The notes beneath the pieces were generated by a model, which worked only from the letters and a program-made list of their open reading frames with translations, was not told the origin of the DNA and did not search any database. A stretch of 64,000 bases of DNA from Acinetobacter piscicola (GTDB lineage: Bacteria; Pseudomonadota; Gammaproteobacteria; Pseudomonadales; Moraxellaceae): positions 682,001-746,000 of the forward strand of contig NZ_NIFO01000001.1 of the NCBI RefSeq assembly GCF_002233755.1, given 5' to 3'. Made by a program: the position numbers and the translations under genes. Positions within the stretch are counted from its first letter, which is position 1. Each line of letters begins with the position of its first letter. Below, piece by piece: positions 44,546-53,271 of this stretch.

Positions 44546-45010
44546 GTGTTAAGACGAAGTGGTTTGCTGTTTGCTTTCGCAACAGTGTTTTTACAGTTCG
44601 CGGTTTTTCTACAGCCGTTATTACCTACGCAATATCAAATTGCCCCGGTGTGTGAACTTGTCACTTCATCTTTATTCACAGCATCCTCGATTGTATCTTC
44701 AGACCAAGAAATTTCACATTATCATCATTCAGAATCGAGTCGTGCATTCGTCCTTGATCAAGATCATCATACAAACGCAAATGAACTGAATAATAAACAC
44801 AGTCATCATCAACACGATCTAAATCATCAATGCCCATATTGTAATTTTTATGGACATCTGATCATGCCGCCAGAATTGGGCATAAAAGAGGCATTGGTTC
44901 GTATTCAAGTGCGTTTATTGGCATTTGTTGAAACTTTTCAGCATGTTTACTTTCAACTTCAACGTTTATATCTAATTCCTCAAGGTCGAGCCCCGCCAAG
45001 CTTTACATAA
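44546..45010 (+). CDS. DUF2946-like His-rich protein upstream of cydAB
   Basis: A 154-residue protein with one N-terminal hydrophobic helix, a His-rich middle (HYHHSES, HSHHQHDLNH), the motif CPYCNFYGHL and a C-terminal GRAPP. CPxC followed by G/P-rich sequence and a RAPP ending is the pattern of DUF2946 proteins, linked in several bacteria to metal, especially copper, handling. The start is a GTG at 44546; no better start is visible. Directly upstream of the cytochrome bd genes in the same direction, so a role in metal supply or protection of the oxidase can be proposed but not shown. Confidence 0.62.
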   Translation: MLRRSGLLFAFATVFLQFAVFLQPLLPTQYQIAPVCELVTSSLFTASSIVSSDQEISHYHHSESSRAFVLDQDHHTNANELNNKHSHHQHDLNHQCPYCNFYGHLIMPPELGIKEALVRIQVRLLAFVETFQHVYFQLQRLYLIPQGRAPPSFT

Positions 45011-45083
45011 GTTTTAAGTTTCACTCATCAATATATTTTTAGAATTATTGATGGATAAACAATATCTTATGTAGAGAACCTAT

Positions 45084-45317
45084 ATGTATCTATTCTTAAA
45101 TCAATTGATTCAAGATCATGTATTGAATCATCCGCTGTTTTTGTTGAAAAAAACAGCAATAAATAAGCTACAGACAGCTGCTTCTGTTCAAGTTTATGCT
45201 TTAGAAACAATGCTAAAAACACGTATTGAACAATATATCTTCATTAATCGTTGTAATACTTTTGAATTCAACCATGCTGCTATTTGTGGTTTGAAAATGG
45301 GTAAGGTGGTGCTATGA
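45084..45317 (+). CDS. Small protein translationally coupled to cydA, unknown
   Basis: A 77-residue frame starting MYLFLNQLIQDHVLN and ending in a stop that overlaps the cydA start (ATGA). It is basic and moderately hydrophobic but has no clear membrane helix. The tight overlap suggests a real gene whose translation is coupled to cydA. No family recognised; AGAG is the only upstream Shine-Dalgarno-like sequence. Confidence 0.5.
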   Translation: MYLFLNQLIQDHVLNHPLFLLKKTAINKLQTAASVQVYALETMLKTRIEQYIFINRCNTFEFNHAAICGLKMGKVVL

Positions 45318-46774
45318 GTTTAGGATTTACCGCACTTGAATTGGCACGGATACAATTCGCATTCACTGTGTCTTTTCATATTATTTTTCCAGCAATTTCG
45401 ATTGGTTTAGCCAGTTTTCTTGCCGTTTTAGAATGGCGTTGGTTAAGAACCAACAATCCTGTTTATCAAGACTTATTTAAATTCTGGGTTAAAATTTTTG
45501 CTGTTGCCTTTGGAATGGGCGTAGTTTCAGGCGTGGTGATGAGTTACCAGTTTGGAACGAACTGGAGTGAGTTCTCACGTGTCGCAGGTTCAGTGACTGG
45601 ACCATTGCTGGCTTATGAGGTGCTGAGCGCATTTTTCTTAGAAGCAGGCTTTTTAGGAATCATGTTATTTGGTTGGGGACGTGTAGGGCCAAGAGCACAC
45701 TTTTTTGCAACGGCAATGGTCGCACTCGGCACATGTATTTCAATGTTTTGGATCTTGTCTTCGAACAGTTGGATGCAGACACCGCAAGGTTTTACCATTG
45801 AGAATGGCATCATCGTGCCGCAAGACTGGTTTGCAATTGTGTTTAACCCATCATTCCCATACCGTTTAGCGCATATGGCTGTAGCTGCTTTCTTAGTTTC
45901 AGCTTTATTGGTTGCTGCAACAGCTGCATGGCATCTGCTCAAAGGCCGCCGTGATGCCTTAGTGAAAACATCATTTTCTATGGCAATGTGGATGATTTTG
46001 GTGCTAGCACCATTACAAGCGATCATTGGTGATAATCACGGTTTAAACACTTTAGAACATCAACCTGCAAAACTCGCTGCGATTGAAGGGCATTGGGAAA
46101 CCAATAAAGGTGAGGGTATGCCTTTGTATTTATTCGGTATTCCAGATATGGAAGCTGAAGAGACCAAATATGCGATTGGCATTCCAAACCTGGGTAGCTT
46201 GATCATGACGCATAGCATGGATGGAGAGGTGAAAGGCTTAAAAGAGTTTGCACCTGAAGACCGTCCAAATTCCTTAATCGTGTTTTGGAGTTTCCGAATC
46301 ATGGCGGGTCTTGGTGTGTTGATGATTCTCCTCGCATTTATGGCACTGGTTTTGCGTAAAGGCGGAAAAATTTATGAAAATAAATGGTTACATCGCTTTG
46401 CATTTGTGATGGGGCCATCGGGGTTCATTGCTTTACTTGCAGGTTGGTTTACCACAGAAGTGGGGCGTCAACCGTGGGTGGTTTATGGTGTAATGCGTAC
46501 TAAAGATGCCTTATCGCCAGTTTCGGCAGAACAAGTTGGTCTTACTTTGATCATTTTTGTTGTCGTGTATTGTGTTGTATTTGGTATCGGTATTTATTAC
46601 ATGCTGAAGCTTATGCATAAAGGACCACAGTTTATTTATTCAGCACCTGAAGAAGGTGTGGTTCATAGTGAAGAAGCGGTGATCCTTGCTTCTAAACGTC
46701 CATTAACAAGTGTTGATGAAAGTGTCGATTCAGATTTCAAAGCTGACGATGGCAATGAACAGGAGCGTAAATAA
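45314..46774 (+). CDS. cydA: Cytochrome bd-type ubiquinol oxidase subunit I (short Q-loop, CioA-like)
   Basis: The large subunit of a bd-type quinol oxidase, carrying hemes b558, b595 and d in the inner membrane. The heme ligands are visible: His22 in VSFHIIFP, a His in YRLAHMAVAAF, and a Met in FRIMAGLG. The GRQPWVVYGVMRT motif is diagnostic. At 486 residues with a short Q-loop (around HWETNKGEGMPLY), it resembles cyanide-insensitive CioA rather than the 522-residue E. coli CydA. AAGGTGG precedes the ATG. Confidence 0.95.
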   Translation: MSLGFTALELARIQFAFTVSFHIIFPAISIGLASFLAVLEWRWLRTNNPVYQDLFKFWVKIFAVAFGMGVVSGVVMSYQFGTNWSEFSRVAGSVTGPLLAYEVLSAFFLEAGFLGIMLFGWGRVGPRAHFFATAMVALGTCISMFWILSSNSWMQTPQGFTIENGIIVPQDWFAIVFNPSFPYRLAHMAVAAFLVSALLVAATAAWHLLKGRRDALVKTSFSMAMWMILVLAPLQAIIGDNHGLNTLEHQPAKLAAIEGHWETNKGEGMPLYLFGIPDMEAEETKYAIGIPNLGSLIMTHSMDGEVKGLKEFAPEDRPNSLIVFWSFRIMAGLGVLMILLAFMALVLRKGGKIYENKWLHRFAFVMGPSGFIALLAGWFTTEVGRQPWVVYGVMRTKDALSPVSAEQVGLTLIIFVVVYCVVFGIGIYYMLKLMHKGPQFIYSAPEEGVVHSEEAVILASKRPLTSVDESVDSDFKADDGNEQERK

Positions 46775-47778
46775 TGATTGATTTATCTCTGATTTGGATT
46801 GTAATTATTGCCATTGGTGTATTTATTTATGTGGTACTTGATGGTTTTGATTTAGGTCTCGGTATTTTATTTCCATTCGTTAAAGATAGTCGTGAACGTG
46901 ATGTGATGATGAATACTGTCGCACCAGTTTGGGATGGTAACGAAACTTGGATGGTTTTAGGCGGTGCAGCACTTTATGCCGCATTTCCAATGGTTTATGC
47001 AACGGTTTTGTCTGCTTTATATCTGCCTATTATTTTTATGGTGGTTGCACTCATTTTCCGTGGTGTTGCGTTTGAGTTTCGTTTTAAAGCCAATAGAACT
47101 AAGCATTTGTGGGATAAAGCTTTCATTGGCGGATCTATTTTTGCGAGTTTTTTCCAAGGCATGATTTTAGGTGCTTATATTCAAGGTATTAAAGTTGAAA
47201 ATCACATGTATGCAGGTGGCGGTTTCGATTGGCTTTCACCATTTACGATTTTCACAGGTGTTGGCGTCGTTGTGCTTTATGCAGCGCTTGGTTGTGGATG
47301 GTTAATTTTCAAAACTGAACTTGATCTACAAGATCGTATGTATAAGTTAATGCCTAAATTGATCATTGCTTTGTTTGTCATTTTTGGCGCAGTAAGTATA
47401 TATACACCACTGGCACATCCACAAATTGCAGAACGTTGGTTTAACCCACAACAATTGATGTATTTTAGCCCTGTGCCGATTTTGGTGGTTGTATTTACAA
47501 TTTTGGTGTATCGCTCATGTAAGAAACGTAATGAATTAAGTCCTTTTCTCTATACATTGGCCTTGGTATTTTTAGCTTATACAGGTTTTATGATTAGTCT
47601 TTGGCCTTATGTTATTCCGCCGTCAATTACGATTTGGGAAGCTGCTGCGCCTGCTAGTAGTCAACTATTTGCATTAATTGGTGCATTGATTTTGATTCCA
47701 ATTATCTTGATTTATACAGGACTTTCTTACTGGGTTTTCCGTGACAAAGTACGTATAGGGGATGACGGTTATCATTAA
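46774..47778 (+). CDS. cydB: Cytochrome bd-type ubiquinol oxidase subunit II
   Basis: The 334-residue partner of CydA, with about eight helices. It begins WIVIIAIGVFIYVVLDGFDLGLG and includes the conserved APVWDGNETWMVLGG and SLWPYVIPPSITIWEAAAP, typical of CydB/CioB. It overlaps cydA by one base (TAATG), with AGGAG at 46761-46765 as ribosome binding site. Confidence 0.95.
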   Translation: MIDLSLIWIVIIAIGVFIYVVLDGFDLGLGILFPFVKDSRERDVMMNTVAPVWDGNETWMVLGGAALYAAFPMVYATVLSALYLPIIFMVVALIFRGVAFEFRFKANRTKHLWDKAFIGGSIFASFFQGMILGAYIQGIKVENHMYAGGGFDWLSPFTIFTGVGVVVLYAALGCGWLIFKTELDLQDRMYKLMPKLIIALFVIFGAVSIYTPLAHPQIAERWFNPQQLMYFSPVPILVVVFTILVYRSCKKRNELSPFLYTLALVFLAYTGFMISLWPYVIPPSITIWEAAAPASSQLFALIGALILIPIILIYTGLSYWVFRDKVRIGDDGYH

Positions 47779-47851
47779 TTTGATGATTTATAGAAGTGAA
47801 TCGGATTGTAATATCTGATGTAACAATGCAGTTGCTTGGGTTATATGATTT

Positions 47852-47865
47852 AAAATAGCCTAAGC
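47852..47865 (+). repeat. AAAATAGCCTAAGC motif, copy 3 (between cydB and the DUF2474 gene)
   Basis: AAAATAGCCTAAGC followed by GATTTCAAACCAATA, resembling the roxA copy. It lies 42 bases upstream of the DUF2474 start and reads in the opposite relation to its gene from the roxA and tusE copies. Confidence 0.55.
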
Positions 47866-47906
47866 GATTTCAAACCAATAACTGAAATTTGGAGAGATAT
47901 AAATCA

Positions 47907-48014
47907 ATGAAACTTTCTCAAACTCAATGGTTTATTGTACTTTGGATCGGTGGTTTTTTAACTTTGGCCATTATTGCTGGATTTTTTAGAATATTAATTC
48001 AGATGGCATACTGA
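47907..48014 (+). CDS. DUF2474 family membrane peptide (CydX-like oxidase subunit)
   Basis: A 35-residue single-helix protein starting MKLSQTQWFIVLWIGGFLTL and ending MAY, with GGAGAG ten bases upstream. DUF2474 peptides of this size follow cioAB-type bd oxidase genes and are thought to stabilise the complex, as CydX does in E. coli. A terminator follows directly, making it the last gene of the cyd cluster. Confidence 0.85.
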   Translation: MKLSQTQWFIVLWIGGFLTLAIIAGFFRILIQMAY

Positions 48015-48028
48015 TCAATTATGATTTC

Positions 48029-48054
48029 AAAGAGGTCTTTATTGACCTCTTTTT
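48029..48054 (+). terminator. Rho-independent terminator of the cyd cluster
   Basis: AAAGAGGTC (48029-48037) pairs with GACCTCTTT (48044-48052), followed by TT. Confidence 0.9.
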
Positions 48055-48466
48055 ATTTTTAATAAGAAGGAGCTTGGCAGGTTTAGATTTTGATATATTT
48101 TTAAATAGCCTAAGTAATAAAAATACTTTTAGGATTTCCAATTAATCAAACCATTGAATTATTTTTTAATAGTTATTGGGATTTGAATTTATCTATAGGT
48201 ACTTTTAATGGCTTAGCTTGGAAGAAAGAAAAACCATAGATATAAAGCCATGAGTAAATTTTTATTAAAATTTACTCAATAAAACAATAGAAATATTAAG
48301 AATGGCTAAAATAAAGATGAAAGTATTTTAAATTTATTAAAGCCAGATTTGAAATATGTAGCAAAAAAACTAAAAAAGGAGAAAATTTACATAATTGTAG
48401 TGACTGTTTTATTTTCAAAATTAACGCAAAATCTTATAAAGAATAAGGCGAATCAGGAGTAAAACG
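48055..48466. other. AT-rich gap with a motif copy and a long hairpin
   Basis: No gene is visible. AAATAGCCTAAG (48103-48114) is a diverged copy of the short motif. TGAGTAAATTTT (48251-48262) and AAAATTTACTCA (48267-48278) form a perfect 12-bp stem with a four-base loop but no U-run. The rest appears to be the upstream region of the next gene, with AGGAG near 48457. Confidence 0.5.
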
Positions 48467-48775
48467 ATGAAAAGACCTTCTGTATTTTTATTTCAAGCTG
48501 AGAATGCGTCATATACTTCGGCGGTATTTTCATCCTATAAATTAGCGCAAACTTGGGTATATGAAAATGGGTTATCTGGAGTCATTATGGAATATCCTTT
48601 AGATGTTTCAAGTTATGATTGGTCTATTTCAAAAAACTATTTTAAAGTGAAATCTCCGATTGATAAATCGCCAGTTTTTATTGGAAGTTTCGTATCGACA
48701 TATCAATTACAATGGCATTTCCAACATGGTAGATTTATAGACAAATTCTCAAGTAAACTTTTAAAAACACCATAA
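48467..48775 (+). CDS. DUF7710-like small protein
   Basis: A 102-residue soluble protein. The pattern SAVFSSYKLAQTWVYENGLSG followed by EYPLDVSSYDWSI and FIGSFVSTYQLQWHFQHG resembles small proteins now grouped as DUF7710 (one YDW motif, an aromatic C-terminus). Function unknown; the family assignment is from memory of the pattern. AGGAGTAAAACG precedes the ATG. The stop codon overlaps the AAAATAGCCTAAGC motif. Confidence 0.6.
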   Translation: MKRPSVFLFQAENASYTSAVFSSYKLAQTWVYENGLSGVIMEYPLDVSSYDWSISKNYFKVKSPIDKSPVFIGSFVSTYQLQWHFQHGRFIDKFSSKLLKTP

Positions 48776-48787
48776 AATAGCCTAAGC
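48774..48787 (+). repeat. AAAATAGCCTAAGC motif, copy 5 (bridges two convergent stop codons)
   Basis: AAAATAGCCTAAGC begins within the TAA (48773-48775) of the DUF7710-like gene and contains the stop (48782-48784) of the convergent LysR gene. Confidence 0.6.
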
Positions 48788-49699
48788 AAAGATTTTCATA
48801 ATTTCTGCTCTTAAAAACTCATTTCTAGAATTTTCTTGTAAATCCTTATGCCAATAAATTCCCATATTCAAAATGGGTAATTCAATAGGGTGTTCATAAA
48901 TATGCACATTTTCATCAATTTTCATATGTTGCAAAATTTGCTTTGGAATGGTGAGCATGGCGTTACTATGTTGGGCTAAAACTTGTAATGCTGTGGAATA
49001 ATGTTGGCATCTTAAAAAAATCTGACGACTAAATTGTTTACGATTGAGATGAATGTCCTCAAGTAACATACCTGTGCGCCTTGATGAAACACCGATATGA
49101 GAAGCAGAAAAATATAACTCACTATTCATTTCTCCTTGCTGAGTGCAGACCACAAAATGATCTTCAACGAGGCTTTGATATTGGACTTTATCGCCATAAT
49201 TTTGTTCCAAATCGATAATAAAATCGACTTGTTGCGAGGCTAAATCAGCGACTACATTTTTACGATCGAGCTTGGAGCTTAGAAATTGAATGTTAAGCTT
49301 TAAATTTTGAAAATGATTGATTAACTTAGGAAAAATAATCGGTTCAATTTCATCATGGACTGCAATTTTCAATGTCTGAATCAGACTTGGATCAAATTTC
49401 TGCTTTTGTTTTGAAATGTTTTGAATTGAAAATAAGGCACTTTTAATTGGTTGATAAATTTGTTCAGCAAAAGGCGTAGGCAACATTTTTGAACCTGCTC
49501 GTACAAATAAGTCATCTTGTAAATGTTGTCTTAAGCGTTGCAAAGCATGGCTTGCTGCCGATTGGCTTATACAGAGTATTTGAGCGGCTTTAGAAATATT
49601 TTTCTGCTCATAAATCGCAATAAAAAGCGGGTATAAATTAATATCAATATGGTTAAAGAGTGCCACATCAACATTGGTTTTATTATGAATCATATTCAT
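48782..49699 (-). CDS. LysR-family transcriptional regulator
   Basis: A 305-residue regulator with an N-terminal winged helix-turn-helix (AIYEQKNISKAAQILCISQSAASHALQ in parts) and a C-terminal periplasmic-binding-like ligand domain. Divergent from the acyl-CoA dehydrogenase gene, so control of that catabolic cluster is likely. Inducer unknown. Confidence 0.88.
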   Translation of the reverse strand: MNMIHNKTNVDVALFNHIDINLYPLFIAIYEQKNISKAAQILCISQSAASHALQRLRQHLQDDLFVRAGSKMLPTPFAEQIYQPIKSALFSIQNISKQKQKFDPSLIQTLKIAVHDEIEPIIFPKLINHFQNLKLNIQFLSSKLDRKNVVADLASQQVDFIIDLEQNYGDKVQYQSLVEDHFVVCTQQGEMNSELYFSASHIGVSSRRTGMLLEDIHLNRKQFSRQIFLRCQHYSTALQVLAQHSNAMLTIPKQILQHMKIDENVHIYEHPIELPILNMGIYWHKDLQENSRNEFLRAEIMKIFA

Positions 49700-49829
49700 A
49701 GTTAGATATTGAATTAAACCATTTTGTTCATAATAGTTTTTCAGTTAATGTGTTGTAAAGCGTGATAAACAAATGTATTGATTTTTAGCATGATAAAAAT
49801 CTAAGTACAGCACTAAAAGGAAAATGACC

Positions 49830-51068
49830 ATGTTTGAACTGTCAGCACGTGCACAAGATTTTATTGAACGTAGCAAAGCATTTATAACAAACGAAATTGA
49901 ACCTGTAGAAACGGCGTTTTGGAATGAAGTTCATCATCTCAATCAAGGTGGTGATTGGACACAGTGGCAATGGCCCGCTCAGTTGGAAGTATTAAAAAAC
50001 AAGGCAAAAGCAGCAGGGCTGTGGAATATGTTCCTACCCGATCCAGTGTTAGGTGCAGGTTTATCTGTTCAAGAGTATGCACGCGTTGCAGAACTTTCAG
50101 GTCGTAGTTTAATTGCGCCAACAGTATTCAATTGTAATGCACCTGACAGTGGCAATATGGAAGTCTTATGGCGCTATGGAACAGAAGCTCAAAAAGAACA
50201 ATGGCTTAAACCTTTGCTTGAAGGGGAAATTCGTTCTGTTTTCTGTATGACTGAGCCTGCTGTTGCATCATCTGATGCCACCAATATGCAAGCTACTGCG
50301 GTTATTGAAGGTGATGAAATTGTTTTAAATGGTCGCAAATGGTGGTCTTCAGGTTTAGGTGATCCAAACGCCAAAATCATTATTTTTATGGCACATACAC
50401 CTGATACGACTAAAGATCGTCATCATCAACATTCAATGGTTTTAGTTCCTGTAGATACACAAGGGGTCAAAATCGAGCGTATGCTTCCAGTTTTTGGTGA
50501 TTATGATGCTCCTCATGGTCATGGTGAAGTCAGTTTTAATCATGTTCGTGTACCTATAAGCAACTTTATTGGTGGTGCAGGGCAAGGTTTTGAAATTGCA
50601 CAAGGTCGTTTAGGTCCTGGTCGTATTCATCATTGTATGCGTTGTATTGGTGCTGCTGAAAAATCTTTAGAATTGATGATTGATCGCGGGATGAGCCGAA
50701 CAGCATTTGGCAAAGAAATATTAAAACTCGGTGGGAATTTAGAACGTGTGGCTGAAGCTCGAGTTGCCATTGATCAAGCAAGATTACTGACTTTGTACGC
50801 TGCTTATAAAATGGATACTCAGGGCAATATGGCGGCACTGACTGAAATTTCAGCCATTAAAGTTGTTGCGCCATCTGTCTTAGAAAAAGTGGTCGATATG
50901 GCCATACAAATTCACGGCGGCGAGGGCGTATCTAGAGATACACCATTAACAGGATTTTTTGCTCAAGCACGTGCTTTACGCTTAGCCGATGGTCCTGACG
51001 AAGTTCATAAAGGGATGATTGCTAAATTAGAATTGAAAAAACGTGGTTATGGTTCACGTAAAAAGTAA
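49830..51068 (+). CDS. Acyl-CoA dehydrogenase family protein (ACAD10/11-like)
   Basis: A 412-residue FAD enzyme. The FAD/substrate motifs FCMTEPAVASSDATNM and RKWWSSGLGDPNA, and the C-terminal QIHGGEGVSRDTPLTGFFAQAR, are typical of the acyl-CoA dehydrogenases related to human ACAD10/ACAD11. AAGGA (49817-49821) is two bases from an ATG at 49824 but eight from the ATG at 49830, which I take as the start. First gene of a run with a kinase-like protein, a phosphatase-like protein and an SDR; probable oxidation of an unusual hydroxy-, branched or long acyl-CoA. Confidence 0.88.
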   Translation: MFELSARAQDFIERSKAFITNEIEPVETAFWNEVHHLNQGGDWTQWQWPAQLEVLKNKAKAAGLWNMFLPDPVLGAGLSVQEYARVAELSGRSLIAPTVFNCNAPDSGNMEVLWRYGTEAQKEQWLKPLLEGEIRSVFCMTEPAVASSDATNMQATAVIEGDEIVLNGRKWWSSGLGDPNAKIIIFMAHTPDTTKDRHHQHSMVLVPVDTQGVKIERMLPVFGDYDAPHGHGEVSFNHVRVPISNFIGGAGQGFEIAQGRLGPGRIHHCMRCIGAAEKSLELMIDRGMSRTAFGKEILKLGGNLERVAEARVAIDQARLLTLYAAYKMDTQGNMAALTEISAIKVVAPSVLEKVVDMAIQIHGGEGVSRDTPLTGFFAQARALRLADGPDEVHKGMIAKLELKKRGYGSRKK

Positions 51069-51194
51069 CAGTTTAAGCATTGAAAAATAACTGTTTTAGT
51101 ATACAGATAGTATCTAAGACAGTTCAAAACGGAATTGCATTATTTCGTTGAAACATCATTGATTTTTAGAATACGCAAGATTCAGGGAAATAAC

Positions 51195-52316
51195 ATGTCA
51201 GTCATTGATATTGGTGGAAATGTACGTGAAGGCGAAGAGCTAGACGTTCGTGCTGTTGGAAATTGGCTTATTGAAAATGGATCTGAAATTTCAGGTGCGG
51301 TGGAAGTCACTCAATATTCTGGCGGTGCATCAAACTGGACATATCGCTTAAAATATGACAATGCAGATTTGATTTTACGTCGCCCACCGAAAGGGACAAA
51401 AGCAAAATCAGCACATGATATGACCCGTGAATATAATGTGCAAAAATGGCTAGCACCTTATTATCCCGTTCTCCCTGAAATGGTTGCACTTTGTCAGGAC
51501 GAGTCCGTGATCGGTTGTGAATTTTATGTGATGAAACGTATTGAAGGTATTATTCCTCGTGCAAAATTACCACCTGAATTAAATTTTAATGAAAAGCAAG
51601 TGCATGAACTATGCGTGAATGTGCTCGATAAATTAATTGAATTACATCAAGTTCCTTACCAAGGCACAGCACTGGAAAAACTGGGTAAAGGTGATGGCTA
51701 TTGTCGTCGTCAAGTTGAAGGATGGGATCAGCGTTATGAAAAAGCGCATACCATCAATGTACCAAGTTTCAAATTTGTTCGAAAATGGCTACATGAAAAT
51801 ATTCCTGCTGATTCAACCAGTTGTATCATTCATAATGATTGGCGATTTGATAATGTGATTTTAGATCCGCAACAGCCAACGAAAGTGATTGGTGTTTTGG
51901 ATTGGGAGATGGCAACAATCGGTGATCCATTGATGGATTTAGGTTCTGCGTTGGCTTATTGGGTTGAAGAAACAGATAATCAAATTTTTAAATCAACACG
52001 TCGCCAACCAACCCATTTAAAAGGCATGTTTACGCGCAAAGAAGTCGTTGATTATTATTTGGAAAAAACAGGTCTACAACCTGAAAATTGGACATTTTAT
52101 GAAGTGTTCGGGATTTTCCGTTTGGCGGTGATCGCACAGCAAATCTATTATCGCTATTATCATAAACAAACGGATAATCCTGCATTTAAAGACTTCTGGA
52201 TCGTGATTCATGCTTTACATATTCGTGCATTAAAATTGATTGGTGTGCATAAATTAGAAGCTAATGAAATAGCACATAAATATATGGAAAAATTTAAGGA
52301 AATTTTAGGAAAATGA
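51195..52316 (+). CDS. Aminoglycoside-phosphotransferase-fold kinase (ACAD10/11 kinase-like)
   Basis: A 373-residue protein with a kinase fold: LRRPPKG as the ATP-binding Lys segment, the catalytic loop IIHNDWRFDNVI and the metal-binding Asp in VLDWEMATIGDPLMDLG. This is the domain found N-terminal to the dehydrogenase in human ACAD10/11, where it phosphorylates 4-hydroxyacyl-CoA. Here it is a separate gene just after the dehydrogenase. The frame is open to 51135, but AGGGAAA supports the ATG at 51195. It overlaps the next gene by four bases. Confidence 0.86.
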   Translation: MSVIDIGGNVREGEELDVRAVGNWLIENGSEISGAVEVTQYSGGASNWTYRLKYDNADLILRRPPKGTKAKSAHDMTREYNVQKWLAPYYPVLPEMVALCQDESVIGCEFYVMKRIEGIIPRAKLPPELNFNEKQVHELCVNVLDKLIELHQVPYQGTALEKLGKGDGYCRRQVEGWDQRYEKAHTINVPSFKFVRKWLHENIPADSTSCIIHNDWRFDNVILDPQQPTKVIGVLDWEMATIGDPLMDLGSALAYWVEETDNQIFKSTRRQPTHLKGMFTRKEVVDYYLEKTGLQPENWTFYEVFGIFRLAVIAQQIYYRYYHKQTDNPAFKDFWIVIHALHIRALKLIGVHKLEANEIAHKYMEKFKEILGK

Positions 52317-53011
52317 CCACAATTTATTTGATACGTCATGGGCAAGCTTCTTTTGGTGCAGAGAGTTATGACAAGCTTTCTCCTAATGGGGAGTTACAAG
52401 CCAAACGATTGGGTCAATATTTCAATAAAATTTTGAAAGAAGAACCTTATGTGGTTGCGGGTTCGATGCAACGACATCAGCAAACGGCGCAATTTGCATT
52501 GGCTGAAAGTTTTCCTGATACGCAGATCATTACTGATCATTCTTGGAATGAATTTAATCATCAACAAGTATTTGCGCAGTATGATTCACGATTTAATCAA
52601 CCACATTTACTTCAACAAGATGTTGCTAAAGAAAGTAGCCCACGTGCTTATTTAGCTAAGATTTTTGAAGGTGCAATCGATCGTTGGACCGGTGGGGATT
52701 ATCACCATGAATATGATGAATCATGGCCAGATTTTAAAAATCGTGTAGAAACAGCATTACAGAATTTATGTGATGAGCTGGCAAAAACCAAACCTCGTTA
52801 TGCTGTGGTATTTACTTCAGGCGGCGTGGTTTCTGTGGCCGCAGGAAAATTATTGGAACTGAGTCCGAATAAGACGTTTGCACTGAATTGGGCAATTGCC
52901 AATGCAAGTTTAACCACCTTGCGTTTAGTTGGAAATGAGCCGCAATTACTCAGTTTAAATGAACATCATTTTATTAAAGCCGAAGATCCACAATTATTGA
53001 CGTGGATTTAA
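52313..53011 (+). CDS. Histidine phosphatase-like protein
   Basis: A 232-residue member of the phosphoglycerate-mutase superfamily. The RHG catalytic motif (IRHGQ, about 8-10) is intact and an Arg is present in SMQRHQQTA, but the position of the second catalytic His reads VVFTSGGVV, with Ser in place of His. A TSGG motif seems usual in this subfamily. The start overlaps the kinase stop (ATGA), indicating tight co-expression; a role in reversing or finishing the phosphorylation step is inference. Confidence 0.82.
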   Translation: MTTIYLIRHGQASFGAESYDKLSPNGELQAKRLGQYFNKILKEEPYVVAGSMQRHQQTAQFALAESFPDTQIITDHSWNEFNHQQVFAQYDSRFNQPHLLQQDVAKESSPRAYLAKIFEGAIDRWTGGDYHHEYDESWPDFKNRVETALQNLCDELAKTKPRYAVVFTSGGVVSVAAGKLLELSPNKTFALNWAIANASLTTLRLVGNEPQLLSLNEHHFIKAEDPQLLTWI

Positions 53012-53159
53012 CGATTTTTATCTGATGAATAGACTTTTTGCATAAGTCGAGTTGTGATGAACATTTATTTATAATGGAAGTTCCCTCTCCTTTTAAAGGA
53101 TGAGCGTTATTACGCGCAAGAGGGTGAGGATTTATATGATAAATTTCCCTCATTCTAAG

Positions 53160-53192
53160 CTTCTCCCTGAGCCATATATGGCTCAAGAGAAG
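53160..53192 (+). repeat. Intergenic palindrome
   Basis: TGAGCCATATATGGCTCA (53168-53185) is an 18-bp perfect palindrome, flanked by CTTCTC (53160-53165) and GAGAAG (53187-53192). A second CCCTCTCC/GAGGGTGAGG-like pair lies at about 53083-53129. This resembles common dispersed intergenic repeats; it may also terminate the phosphatase-like transcript. Confidence 0.6.
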
Positions 53193-53271
53193 GGACTCTT
53201 AACATTCATTTTCGATCACTTTTGACTTATGCAAAATATCTAATAACTAAGGGAATATAAGGAAAAATAGC

